The notes beneath the pieces are model-generated. The model saw only the letters and a list, made by a program, of their open reading frames with translations, made no database searches and was not told the DNA's origin. Position numbers and translations under genes: made by a program. Shown one piece after another: positions 1-8,671 of a stretch of 64,000 nucleotides of DNA. The DNA comes from Phyllobacterium endophyticum. Its GTDB lineage: Bacteria > Pseudomonadota > Alphaproteobacteria > Rhizobiales > Rhizobiaceae. Each line of letters begins with the position of its first letter. Positions within the stretch are counted from its first letter, which is position 1. The stretch covers positions 116,930 to 180,929 of the forward strand of contig NZ_PGGN01000008.1 in the NCBI RefSeq assembly GCF_003010935.1, read 5' to 3'.

Positions 1-299
1 ACATTTTCAAGCGCGGTCAAGTGGGGGAAAAGGTTAAACTGCTGGAACACCATGCCGGCTTCCAACCGGATCTTCCGTACTTCTGCTTTGCCACCGCGTA
101 CGCTGAGACCGTCAACCACGATATCGCCTTCGCTGACCGTCTCCAGTGCGTTGATACACCGAAGCAGTGTTGACTTCCCGGATCCGGAAGGACCAATCAG
201 AAAAACTATTTCTTGGGAAGCGATCGATAGATCGATATGTTTGAGGACATCAACGCTGCCGTACCGTTTGACGACGCCGGTAATCTCAATGATGCTCAT
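1..299 (-). CDS. Amino acid ABC transporter ATPase, GlnQ/HisP type (C-terminal part outside window)
   Basis: Energises uptake of a polar amino acid or similar solute at the inner membrane. The first 99 residues are visible: a Walker A (GPSGSGKST, about residues 36-44) and a Q-loop (MVFQQFNLFPHL) typical of the GlnQ/HisP/OccP group. The Walker B and signature motifs lie beyond the left edge. The ATG at 299 overlaps the permease stop codon by 4 bp (ATGA), so the two are translationally coupled. It is the last visible gene of the leftward SBP-permease-ATPase operon. Family assignment is firm; the substrate is not known. Confidence 0.88.
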   Translation of the reverse strand, partial: MSIIEITGVVKRYGSVDVLKHIDLSIASQEIVFLIGPSGSGKSTLLRCINALETVSEGDIVVDGLSVRGGKAEVRKIRLEAGMVFQQFNLFPHLTALEN

Positions 300-952
300 G
301 CAATCCTCACGTGTTTTTCTAGCGATTTCAATAGGCTAGCCATGAGGCTGATCATTGCCAAATAAATTATGGCGACGGCAAACCACACTTCGACCGCGCG
401 GTACGTGTCGGTCATAATTTCCTGGCCGGTTCTGGTCAGTTCGCCGACGCCGATGACGATCAACAATGACGAGTCCTTGAGACCGATCACGAACTGGTTA
501 CCAAGCGCAGGGATCATACGGCGAAACGCCACGGGACCCACGATGTATCTGATTACTTGTCCAAAACGCAGGCCCATCGCCAGTCCCGCTTCTTGAAGGC
601 CGCGCGGAACGGCGAGCAAGCCTCCTCGTACGATTTCAGCCAGATAAGCGGATGAGTTGATGACCAGTGCCACAATGCCGGCGGTCAGGCCATCCAAGCG
701 CACATCCATTAAAGCAGGGAGCCCAAAGAAGATGAACATGATTTGGACAACCATGGGCGTACCGCGGATCAGACCCACGTAAACCTGTGCAATGCTGGCT
801 ATGGGCGTGGGCGCATATGTCAGGATAACGCCCACCATCGCGCCCAGGAGCAGCCCTGCGGGTAGGGAAACAAGGGTAACGAAAAGCGTCACCCTCGCTC
901 CATAGAGCAGACCTGGGAAGGACTCAAAAAATGCAGACCAATCGAAGGTCAT
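296..952 (-). CDS. Amino acid ABC transporter permease (HisM/GlnP family)
   Basis: Inner-membrane subunit of 218 aa, normal for the polar amino acid permease family. It has several hydrophobic helices, an N-terminal amphipathic stretch, and the family's EAA-loop region (LQEAGLAMGLRFGQVIRY) that contacts the ATPase. It lies between the binding protein and the ATPase in a leftward operon. Only one permease gene is visible here; this family usually uses two different permeases or a homodimer, so a partner could lie beyond the left edge. Confidence 0.88.
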   Translation of the reverse strand: MTFDWSAFFESFPGLLYGARVTLFVTLVSLPAGLLLGAMVGVILTYAPTPIASIAQVYVGLIRGTPMVVQIMFIFFGLPALMDVRLDGLTAGIVALVINSSAYLAEIVRGGLLAVPRGLQEAGLAMGLRFGQVIRYIVGPVAFRRMIPALGNQFVIGLKDSSLLIVIGVGELTRTGQEIMTDTYRAVEVWFAVAIIYLAMISLMASLLKSLEKHVRIA

Positions 953-997
953 GTGTGCGCTCTTTCGTTGGAGTGCTATGATGTGGAGAGGGGGGCT

Positions 998-1741
998 TTA
1001 AGACCCTGTCTTCCCAAACCACTTGCGTGACAACGCGTCGTACCGGCCGTCAAGGCGGATCTTCTTCAACGCGTTGTTAATCGGTTCGACGAGAGAGCTC
1101 CCTTTTTGGAGGGCAAAGCCAACCGGATAGTCTTCGCCTGCATGCTCATCCAGAAGCCGCGCCTTCCTCTTACCTTCGGTCAGGGCGTAGTATGCCAGGG
1201 TTGGATAATCGTAGAGGACGGCGTCGACCCGGCCCGCCTGCAAGGCCAGAAATGCGTCGGTGGCGTTCTGAAACTGCGTTAGTTCAGCCGACGGGAGATT
1301 AGCCTTGATCCATGCCACCTGTGCCGAGCCCGTCATGGCCGCCACATGTTTCGCGTTGAGGTCTGCCAGAGTCTTGATAGCGCTTGTTTCCGAGACGAGC
1401 GCCCCAGTTCCCGCCATGTAATACGGATCGGAGAAATCCACGACTTCCTTGCGCTTCGCGGTGATGAAGATGCTGGAAAAGCCGACATCGATGTTCTTGG
1501 TCTGGAGAGCTGGAATGAGAGCCGAGAAATCCATGGACCTCGCTTCAAATTTCAGTCCTGCTTCCTTGGCGATCTCCACCCAGAGATCGTAAGAAAACCC
1601 TGTATATTCTCCTCCCGAGTTGAAGATGAAGGGTTTGTTTGCGGGCTCAAGTCCGACGGTTACGGGTTGATCGGCGGCAAAAACGGAGCCAGCAAAAATT
1701 GCGGCCGCGAGAGCCGAAGCAAAGAAGATGCGTTTTTTCAT
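998..1741 (-). CDS. Amino acid ABC transporter periplasmic substrate-binding protein (SBP family 3)
   Basis: Captures the solute in the periplasm for the adjacent permease and ATPase. About 247 aa, beginning with a Sec signal (MKKRIFFASALAAAIFAGS, cleavage near AFA/A). Family-3 landmarks include GFSYDLWVEIAKE, FSALIPALQTKNIDVGFS and FSDPYY. The ATG at 1741 is preferred over an upstream in-frame start because it gives a clean signal peptide and follows an AAGGGAA ribosome site. A putative GntR operator lies about 135 bp upstream (1876-1892). Fold and role are clear; the ligand cannot be read from the sequence. Confidence 0.88.
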   Translation of the reverse strand: MKKRIFFASALAAAIFAGSVFAADQPVTVGLEPANKPFIFNSGGEYTGFSYDLWVEIAKEAGLKFEARSMDFSALIPALQTKNIDVGFSSIFITAKRKEVVDFSDPYYMAGTGALVSETSAIKTLADLNAKHVAAMTGSAQVAWIKANLPSAELTQFQNATDAFLALQAGRVDAVLYDYPTLAYYALTEGKRKARLLDEHAGEDYPVGFALQKGSSLVEPINNALKKIRLDGRYDALSRKWFGKTGS

Positions 1742-1875
1742 AGTAGTTCCCTTTGTTTTCATGTTGGAGGGGTGCTCGCCTCTGCCGGAACAGAGTTGCG
1801 GCCTCACGCAAGCGCCAAAACGTCGATATCGCAGCGCCTGGTTTCTCGTCGCCGCATCGTTTAGCGATGCTGATA

Positions 1876-1892
1876 TTAACGATAATCGCTAA
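1876..1892. promoter_or_regulatory. Putative GntR operator, site A
   Basis: TTAACGATAATCGCTAA, a 17-bp near-perfect palindrome fitting TTARCGATWATCGYTAA at every position. It lies about 135 bp upstream of the amino acid binding protein gene. A half-site TTAGCGAT precedes it at 1861. Recurrence is seen directly; operator function is inferred. Confidence 0.7.
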
Positions 1893-2473
1893 ATTTGGCA
1901 TGTCAAGTGTTGATGTTGGAGGGCAAGACATACGGTGAGATTTACTTCGAGACGTCAGTCAGACCTCATGACTGGCTCGCTTTGGGCGGCGCACGCAACG
2001 GCTCGAGACGATCATCCACTATCTCGCACGCGATCACTTGGCGAGATCCGAAGGGTTTGGTGGTGACGATCGAAGTGAACAGTCGGTATCTAACCTCCGA
2101 TTTGACCATTCGATCAGACAGAGATGATAGCGTTTCCGACGGCGATGTCCCTTTCGACACGTCAACGATTAACCAGGCTTTTCTTCGCGTTTCTAGCCAG
2201 GCATCAAGCTTTGCCGCCCTGTTCGAGCTGGATTGAAAACCACTGGCGGTTGTGTGGGCGACATCCAGTTCCGGAAAACTTATCAGGCGTCAGATGTACG
2301 GTCTCGCAAAGTTCGATCTGCCGCAGGCCCCGATAGATAGCCGCGACTTATGAATGTAGCTTCAACAAAGTGCATCAGAGCCAATTCTCGGTGGCAATCA
2401 ACAGCGATTTGCAACCTCCTTGTCGCGGACCTGATTCAGGACGCCAGCCGTCAATCTGTTGACACCGTACCGA

Positions 2474-2490
2474 TTAACGATTATCGCTAA
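2474..2490. promoter_or_regulatory. Putative GntR operator, site B
   Basis: TTAACGATTATCGCTAA, a full match to the shared palindrome, about 100 bp upstream of the PotA-like ATPase gene. A TTGACA hexamer lies just upstream (2459-2464), so binding here could block a promoter, but no matching -10 box at standard spacing is evident. Confidence 0.7.
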
Positions 2491-2591
2491 TACTAATAAC
2501 GTCGAACTGACAGTCGCGTCTTTGAAGGGGACTAACGGATGCTGGGGTTTAGCGAGCAATCATTTTATTTGTCGACTCGTACGGTAAACTG

Positions 2592-3569
2592 ATGAGCGAC
2601 ATTCGACTGAGCAAAATTCGTAAGGACTATGGTATATTCACGGCAGTCGCCGACGTAGACCTCCATGTGGTTAATGGTGAATTCCTCACGATCCTCGGGC
2701 CAAGCGGTTCGGGCAAAACCACGTTACTGGCCTTGATCGCGGGGCTCTCGGGTCCAACCGGCGGCCAAATGCACATTGGCAGCCAAGACGTCACCTACAC
2801 GCCTCCGCAAGGAAGGAATATTGGGCTCGTGTTTCAGTCATACGCGCTTTTTCCCCATATGACTGTCGCTGAGAATGTTGCCTTTCCTTTGGAAGTTCGT
2901 AAATGGTCTCGCAGTAAGAAAGACGAAGCCGTTGGCCGAGTTTTGCAGATGATGCAACTGGGCGCTCTCTCAAGCCGGAAGCCGTCGCAACTGTCGGGGG
3001 GTCAGCAACAGCGAGTAGCGTTAGCGCGAGCAATCGTGTTCCAGCCCAACATCCTGCTGCTCGATGAACCCTTGGGGGCGCTCGACAAAAAACTCAGGGA
3101 AGAGCTTCAGGTCGAACTCAAGCAGTTGCAGCGCCGTCTTGGAATTACGACGCTGCTGGTCACCCATGACCAGGAAGAGGCCCTGTCTATGGGAGATAGG
3201 GTGATGATTCTGAACGAAGGCAAGGTCCAGCAAATTGCAACGCCGGAAATCGCCTATCTTCAACCCGCTAACCGCTTCGTTGCCGAGTTCCTCGGTACCG
3301 CCAACATCGTATCAGTGTCGGACGGTAGCAGCAGGAAAGGCATATTGCGTCCCGAACGTCTGCTCCTGCGCACCTCAGCTGGGACTAATAAAGGGGTGGC
3401 TACCGTGGTAAGCGACCTCGTCTATCTAGGCCAAACGGTAAGATATTATCTCTCCGCCGCTGACGGCACCTCCTTCATCGCGGTGCGGCCATTTGTCGGA
3501 CCAAAATTCGCTCTTGGTTCTGCTGTTAACGTATCTTGGACCGAGGAGGATGTCTGGCCAATCGACTAA
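2592..3569 (+). CDS. ABC transporter ATPase, PotA-like (spermidine/putrescine type)
   Basis: ATPase of a second importer, 325 aa. Walker A GPSGSGKTT (about residues 36-44), signature LSGGQQQR, Walker B ILLLDEP and H-loop VTHDQ are all intact. The C-terminal 70-80 residues look like the TOBE-type regulatory domain usual in PotA/FbpC proteins. First gene of the rightward run ATPase-SBP-permease-permease-tautomerase. Operator site B lies upstream. The PotABCD class transports polyamines and also opines, GABA or other nitrogen compounds, so the substrate is not fixed. Confidence 0.9.
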   Translation: MSDIRLSKIRKDYGIFTAVADVDLHVVNGEFLTILGPSGSGKTTLLALIAGLSGPTGGQMHIGSQDVTYTPPQGRNIGLVFQSYALFPHMTVAENVAFPLEVRKWSRSKKDEAVGRVLQMMQLGALSSRKPSQLSGGQQQRVALARAIVFQPNILLLDEPLGALDKKLREELQVELKQLQRRLGITTLLVTHDQEEALSMGDRVMILNEGKVQQIATPEIAYLQPANRFVAEFLGTANIVSVSDGSSRKGILRPERLLLRTSAGTNKGVATVVSDLVYLGQTVRYYLSAADGTSFIAVRPFVGPKFALGSAVNVSWTEEDVWPID

Positions 3570-3610
3570 GCATATTGATCAAACATTCAACAAAAGAAAA
3601 GGGGAATTAC

Positions 3611-4639
3611 ATGCACAGAAGAAGTTTCAATAAAATGGTGGTTGCGGCGGCTGTTGCAACTTTGGCGCATAAAGTGACCGGCGCAAACGCCGCAGTCGAT
3701 GAATTGCGCTTGATCGAAGGCGGCGGTCTTAATGGCGACGCGATCGACGCGGCTTATAGTAAAGCGTTCACGGCCAAGACCGGTATCAACGTGGTTCGCG
3801 AAAGTCCAAATCCTTTCGGTAAACTGCGTGCGCTCGTAGAGAGTAAAGATTCCTCCGTAACCTTGTACGAGCTTGGTACTGCATCCCTGCAGCAGGCGAA
3901 AGCCCTTGGTCTTCTCGAAAAACTGGATTGGGAGAAAATTGCTCCCCTCCCTATGTTTCCCGAAGCTCGTGACGATTATGGGATGGGATATCAGTATTAT
4001 TCAACGCTCATGTGCTGGCGAAAAGGTGAAAAGCCGCTCAAGACATGGGCGGATTTCTTCAATCCGAAAGACTACCCAGGCAAGCGCGCGTTGGCCGACG
4101 ATCCGGTCTACGCTCTACCGGCCGCTTTGTTAGCAGCTGGCGTCCCAATCGGCAAATTGTTTCCGCTCGACGTGGATCTGGCCTTTCAAAAACTCGAAGA
4201 GATCAAGTCGAGCGTTTCGGTTTGGTGGAAAGCCGGGGCACAGCCGCCACAACTCCTTCGGGATAACGAAGTCCAATACGCGAATGCGTACTCAGGTCGG
4301 GTTGTCGGTCAAGAGGGCATCGATTTTACCTACAATCAAGCGAATCTCAGCATTGGGTATCTCACGGTTGTAAAGGGTTCACCTCCTGAAAGCGTGGAAG
4401 CTGCGTATAAATTCCTTCACGAAACGACGGATCCGGCAAACCAGTTAATTGCCGCAAAGGTGCTCCCATACTCTGGCAATTCGCCTGATTTCGAAAAGCT
4501 CCTCACGGCTGAACAGTTGCCGTCGTTCCCGACGACTGCTTCGAACAAGCAGGTGCAGCATTTCAGTGACCAGGCATGGTGGTTGGACAATGCAGCGACC
4601 GTTCAAACGCGTTGGCAGGAATTTGCGCTAAATCGTTAA
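3611..4639 (+). CDS. ABC transporter substrate-binding protein, PotD-like, with Tat-type signal
   Basis: Periplasmic solute receptor of about 342 aa for the PotA/B/C-type importer. The ATG at 3611 follows a good AAGGGGAA ribosome site. The N-terminus has a twin-arginine motif (RRSFNK) and a hydrophobic stretch ending near TGANA, so export as a folded protein is likely. The body resembles family-1/PotD extracellular proteins (ALADDPVYALPAALLAAG; C-terminal SDQAWWLDN). It sits between the ATPase and the two permeases. Ligand unknown. Confidence 0.85.
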   Translation: MHRRSFNKMVVAAAVATLAHKVTGANAAVDELRLIEGGGLNGDAIDAAYSKAFTAKTGINVVRESPNPFGKLRALVESKDSSVTLYELGTASLQQAKALGLLEKLDWEKIAPLPMFPEARDDYGMGYQYYSTLMCWRKGEKPLKTWADFFNPKDYPGKRALADDPVYALPAALLAAGVPIGKLFPLDVDLAFQKLEEIKSSVSVWWKAGAQPPQLLRDNEVQYANAYSGRVVGQEGIDFTYNQANLSIGYLTVVKGSPPESVEAAYKFLHETTDPANQLIAAKVLPYSGNSPDFEKLLTAEQLPSFPTTASNKQVQHFSDQAWWLDNAATVQTRWQEFALNR

Positions 4640-4664
4640 TGCGATTTGGTGGGAGGGTGCATCA

Positions 4665-5522
4665 ATGGCTACCGTATCGCATACGCAGACCTACAGACGA
4701 AAATCCTGGGGAGCAGTTTTTTTCATCCTGCCGCTTCTCATCCTAGTGGTCATCGGGTTCGACATTCCGATAGTCACGATTTTCAACTATAGCATCTCGA
4801 GTGCGGACGGATACTCACTCGACAACTTTTACGAGTTGGTGACCACGCCGGTTTTCGCAAAAGTAGCATTGAACACCCTCCGAATAACCGTAATGACAAC
4901 GGTGATCGTTGCGATCGCCGGGTACATTCTTGCGTACTGGATTTCCACACTACCCAAAACCGGCAGAATGATCGCGCTTGCGCTTGTCGTTCTGCCATTT
5001 TGGATCAGTGTCCTCGTCCGTACCTACGCATGGATCGTCGTTCTCGGTAACGCCGGGATTGTAAATAAGACTCTTCAGTCCTTAGGGCTTACTGCCGCAC
5101 CAATCAGCTTCCTTTATAATGATCTCGGCGTGACAATTGGCATGGCCAATATCCAGCTTCCACTCCTGGTATTGCCGCTTTACGCTGCATTAATCCGGGT
5201 CGACCAACGCCACATGCAGGCCGCAGCTTCTCTCGGAGCATCAAAACGGGTGATCTTCTGGAGGGTGTTTTTCCCGCAAACGTTAAAAGCATATCTAGCC
5301 GGCATTATGCTGGTCACGATCGTTAGCATCGGCTTCTACATCACTCCGGCTATTCTGGGTGGTGGCCGTGTGCCCATGATGTCTAACGTCATCGAGACGT
5401 ATATAAACACTGTCCCGAGATGGGAGTTAGCAAGCGCTATCGCGGTCATTCTTCTATTCGTAACTCTTGGCCTTTTCGCGATCTATAGACGCCTAGAAAA
5501 CAGAACTGGAGATGAGCTATGA
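4665..5522 (+). CDS. ABC transporter permease, PotB-like
   Basis: Inner-membrane permease of 285 aa with about six membrane helices and the ATPase-contact EAA loop (AAASLGASKRVIFWRVFFP). Typical of the first permease in spermidine/putrescine-type importers. Its stop overlaps the next permease start (ATGA, 5519-5522), indicating coupled translation. Confidence 0.9.
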   Translation: MATVSHTQTYRRKSWGAVFFILPLLILVVIGFDIPIVTIFNYSISSADGYSLDNFYELVTTPVFAKVALNTLRITVMTTVIVAIAGYILAYWISTLPKTGRMIALALVVLPFWISVLVRTYAWIVVLGNAGIVNKTLQSLGLTAAPISFLYNDLGVTIGMANIQLPLLVLPLYAALIRVDQRHMQAAASLGASKRVIFWRVFFPQTLKAYLAGIMLVTIVSIGFYITPAILGGGRVPMMSNVIETYINTVPRWELASAIAVILLFVTLGLFAIYRRLENRTGDEL

Positions 5523-6298
5523 CCCCAAACTACGCTGTACGAACGGTTGCGATCGTCACTCTGGGCTTTCTGATCCTGCCCGTGATCATCGTTATCCCGA
5601 TGTCTTTCTCTTCAGCTAGTTCGATGAGCTTTCCTCCTCCGGGACTGTCGTTGCGATGGTATAGCTCGTTCTTTGGTAGTTCGGTTTGGGTTTCTGCAAC
5701 GATCACATCAGCTGTCCTTGCATTGATTTCATCGACATTGGGACTTCTTCTCGGGTCAATGGCTTCTTATGGGCTCTGCAGGCGCCGCATCATGCAACGA
5801 GGCATTATTGAGAGCAATTTTATGGCTCCAATGATACTGCCCACGATCATCACTGCCGTAGCCCTCTATATCGCCTTTGCAAAAATCGGCCTACTTGGCA
5901 CGTTAATCGGCTTGGTGATGGCGCACACGATCTTACTAGTCCCCTACGTGATGGTCGTCATGAACGTTGCATTTCGCTCGTTCGATTTACGTCAGGAACA
6001 GGTATCGTGGACCATGGGGGCATCATGGTACACCACGATGCGTCGGGTCGTGTTACCGCAACTTGGGCCCAACCTGTTTGCTGCTTGGGTCTTTGCATTC
6101 GTTCATAGTTTCGATGAAGTCGTTGTTACATCCTTCATCGCAGGGACCTACAACACTGTTCCAAAACAGATGTTCAGCGAACTGATCTTGGAAATATCAC
6201 CAACCATCACCGCAGTTGCAACCCTCTTGATTGCATTCACCGTTGCTTCCCTGGCGGGCGCGACTCTGATCATGAAGCGATCGGTTCAAACCGTTTGA
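5519..6298 (+). CDS. ABC transporter permease, PotC-like
   Basis: Second inner-membrane permease, 259 aa, with six predicted helices and an EAA loop (WTMGASWYTTMRRVVLPQL). It overlaps the upstream permease by 4 bp. The pair, with PotA- and PotD-like subunits, forms a complete importer. Confidence 0.9.
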   Translation: MTPNYAVRTVAIVTLGFLILPVIIVIPMSFSSASSMSFPPPGLSLRWYSSFFGSSVWVSATITSAVLALISSTLGLLLGSMASYGLCRRRIMQRGIIESNFMAPMILPTIITAVALYIAFAKIGLLGTLIGLVMAHTILLVPYVMVVMNVAFRSFDLRQEQVSWTMGASWYTTMRRVVLPQLGPNLFAAWVFAFVHSFDEVVVTSFIAGTYNTVPKQMFSELILEISPTITAVATLLIAFTVASLAGATLIMKRSVQTV

Positions 6299-6325
6299 CG
6301 GTAAAGCAATTCACGGAGGTAAATG

Positions 6326-6703
6326 ATGCCGAGCACTAAATTGATAACGGGCACCTGGGCGAAATCGCGATCGCAGGCGCTGCTGGAGGCCCTGCAGCGG
6401 TCTATTGTCACCGGGCTTGAAGTCCCTGAGGACGATCGCGATATTATCGCTGAATTTATCGAGTCCGAGAATCGCATTGTGCCGTCGGGCCATGACCGAG
6501 AAAAATATACTCGCATTGAGATTCTACTTTATAGTGGCCGGGAATTAGCTACGAAACGGCGGCTCTACACTGAGGTCATCAACGAGTTAACAGCGTTTGG
6601 TCTGCCCAAGGAAGAAATTAAGGTAATCTTGGTAGAAATGCCGTGCGATAATTGGGGTATACGGGGCGGAATACCGGGATCTGAGGTCGACAGCGCCGCT
6701 TAA
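6326..6703 (+). CDS. Tautomerase family protein (4-oxalocrotonate tautomerase superfamily)
   Basis: About 125 aa. Choosing the second of two tandem ATGs (6323, 6326) leaves proline directly after Met (MPSTKLITG), the catalytic Pro-1 after Met removal in this superfamily. A GGAGG ribosome site lies just upstream. Length and the DNWGIRGG C-terminal region fit the longer single-domain tautomerases. It is the last gene of the PotABCD-type operon, which suggests it acts on an imported compound or a catabolic intermediate (keto-enol tautomerisation). The specific substrate is unknown. Confidence 0.72.
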   Translation: MPSTKLITGTWAKSRSQALLEALQRSIVTGLEVPEDDRDIIAEFIESENRIVPSGHDREKYTRIEILLYSGRELATKRRLYTEVINELTAFGLPKEEIKVILVEMPCDNWGIRGGIPGSEVDSAA

Positions 6704-6970
6704 GAAGACGGCAGGGCGGCACCTCATTGGATGAATTTGTCATCTAGAGCTGGTGGGATAATGAACCGAGACCCAGGTGCGATCTTCGTCCACGCACCCC
6801 TCATCAAGGTTAGTTTTCCGGCGAGCGCCACTATTTATCGTCGTGCAACCTTTTCGCTTGAAGCATTCGTGAAATCCAGTAGTTGCATCGTCTTGGCCGT
6901 CTCGATAGAGGTCGATAAAGGGGAGCGATACTCAAACCTCCTTACAGAAGGTCCCCCGTTTGAAGGGAGA

Positions 6971-7417
6971 CTAGCCACTAAGGCAAACACTCACAATGAC
7001 CTGCAGCTCGACTGGAGCGTTCGAAGGCAACGAACTCACTCCAATTGCTGTCCTCGAACCGACGCCCTTCTGGCCGAGATTGTCGCGGAAATATGCAGAA
7101 GCAAAATCTGCAATACGGGAATGGTCGTTAAAACCCACTGGGGCGTTGACGTAAACCGTCAAGCTGACCACTTCGCAGATTATTTCGCCCTCCCGGAGTT
7201 GTGTCGCGGCAGCCGCAAGCGCGTTGCCTGCTGCCTGCCGAACGGCCTGGCTATACTCATCGATGGACTTATCAGGATCGATTTGACCAGTATGGATCAA
7301 CGCGCCGGCCTTTCGGGGCGTCATTCCTGAGACATAAATGATATCGTTTCGCCGTGTGGCCACGTCATAGAGACCCTGCGAGCGTGGCGTATTGGCGTCG
7401 ATGTTTGGCGCGCTCAT
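6971..7417 (-). CDS. RidA/YjgF family protein (enamine/imine deaminase-like)
   Basis: 148 aa RidA-fold protein. RidA proteins hydrolyse reactive 2-aminoacrylate-type enamines and imines released by PLP enzymes such as threonine dehydratase. That fits its place: it overlaps the upstream aminotransferase by 4 bp and follows a dehydratase in the same leftward operon. The region ELQVIVSVCL near the C-terminus is RidA-like, but the usual catalytic Arg environment is not obvious, so it may be a RidA paralogue with altered activity. Confidence 0.78.
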   Translation of the reverse strand: MSAPNIDANTPRSQGLYDVATRRNDIIYVSGMTPRKAGALIHTGQIDPDKSIDEYSQAVRQAAGNALAAAATQLREGEIICEVVSLTVYVNAPVGFNDHSRIADFASAYFRDNLGQKGVGSRTAIGVSSLPSNAPVELQVIVSVCLSG

Positions 7418-8625
7418 TTTTTGTAACGCTCGACGAGTTCAACCAATCGTTTGACGGCTGCGACAGCCGCAGTGTGATCCTGGGAGAAGTTCAGACGAAC
7501 GCTGTCCAGGGAATGCGGGCCGAACTCGCTACCCGGCGTCGCAATGACGCCTGTCTGATGTCTCAGAAGCTTCACGAAATCATGGGGTCCGACCTCCAGC
7601 GCGGGGAGTTTCGGGAAAAGGTAGCTGCCGGCCTGGGGCACGCGCACTGGCAGGCCGGCACCGCGGAAGGTTGATACCAGGTCATCGCGAATTGCTTGAT
7701 GCAGTCTAATCCGCTCCTCCATCCAGCCGCTCGGCTCATTGAACCAGGTATTGAGTACCGCCTGATTGTAGCCCGATGCGCGCAGCGAAACGATGGCTTG
7801 AAGCTTTTCCATTCGCTCGATCAGATGGGCGCTCCCAAAGGCAGCGCCGAGACGGTAGCCGCTTAGCGATTCGGACTTCGACGGCCCCATGATGGTAATC
7901 AGGTTGTTGGGTCTCTCGCTTAGCGCGCGAAGGTGCGTGTATGAAGTTCCTTCATAGCGCAGGCGAGAATAAAGCTGATCTACAATCACCGTTGCGCCGT
8001 AAGCTTTGGCGAGCTTTGCAATCGCTTCAATCTCGGTTTTGGAATAAACCACCCCGGTCGGGTTGTTCGGGTTTGAAAAGACAAACACTTTCGCGCCAGC
8101 TTCGAAAGCCTGCTCTAACTCGTTGAGATTGATCCCGGCATCATGGTCCTTGCCCTCATAGCCAAGGATGACGGGGACCATTTCGCCGCCAAAGAACTGG
8201 ACGAGCTTGCGGTTAGCAAAATAGTCCGGCTGGACGATGGCGACTTTGTCGCCATTCGTCACCGTCGCCGCAACAGCAAGGAATAGGGCACCCTGGGTGC
8301 CGGGCGTGATGATTAGCTCTTCGTTGGCGTCAACCGGCGCACCGGTGAAAGCGCCCACCCGTCCGGCCACGACACTGCGGATCGAGGCACTGCCACGATA
8401 TTCGGTGTAGGCCTGCTTGCCGCCAGCATGCACCCCGTCAGCAAAGGCATCGAAGGAGCCAGGCGTGGGTTCAAAGGCGTCAACGTCACCGTGGGAAAAA
8501 TCCACGGGCGTTCCAATCAGTGTCCCACCTTTCATCTGGTGCGTGATATTGTCAGCCTTGCTGCGCATCTCTTGCCCAGGTGCATTATCGGTGGCCAACG
8601 TCATGAACTTGTCTTCGATCAACAT
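7414..8625 (-). CDS. PLP-dependent aminotransferase, class I/II
   Basis: Fold-type I aminotransferase of about 403 aa. Key features are SNPNNPTGVVYS (cofactor and substrate region) and the PLP lysine in MGPSKSESLSGYR. The frame stays open upstream into the dehydratase gene, but the start MLIEDKFM at 8625 has a GAGGAAG ribosome site and avoids an unlikely 95-bp overlap. It lies between a serine/threonine-dehydratase-like gene and ridA. The amino donor and acceptor are unknown. Confidence 0.85.
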   Translation of the reverse strand: MLIEDKFMTLATDNAPGQEMRSKADNITHQMKGGTLIGTPVDFSHGDVDAFEPTPGSFDAFADGVHAGGKQAYTEYRGSASIRSVVAGRVGAFTGAPVDANEELIITPGTQGALFLAVAATVTNGDKVAIVQPDYFANRKLVQFFGGEMVPVILGYEGKDHDAGINLNELEQAFEAGAKVFVFSNPNNPTGVVYSKTEIEAIAKLAKAYGATVIVDQLYSRLRYEGTSYTHLRALSERPNNLITIMGPSKSESLSGYRLGAAFGSAHLIERMEKLQAIVSLRASGYNQAVLNTWFNEPSGWMEERIRLHQAIRDDLVSTFRGAGLPVRVPQAGSYLFPKLPALEVGPHDFVKLLRHQTGVIATPGSEFGPHSLDSVRLNFSQDHTAAVAAVKRLVELVERYKK

Positions 8626-8671
8626 CTTGAATTCTTCCTCTTGGACTTTGAGAACTTGGTTCCAAAAATGG

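Larger units (their letters stand above)
1742..2591. other. Intergenic region between divergent transporter operons
   Basis: About 850 bp between the leftward amino acid ABC operon and the rightward PotA-type operon. It contains two near-identical 17-bp palindromes (1876-1892 and 2474-2490), one near each promoter side, plus an extra half-site TTAGCGAT at 1861-1868. Short open frames exist on both strands, but none resembles a known protein or has a convincing ribosome site. Confidence 0.7.

Noticed and set aside
6704..6970. Small gene between tautomerase and ridA
   Set aside because: The open frame overlaps ridA on the opposite strand, lacks a ribosome site and resembles nothing known.
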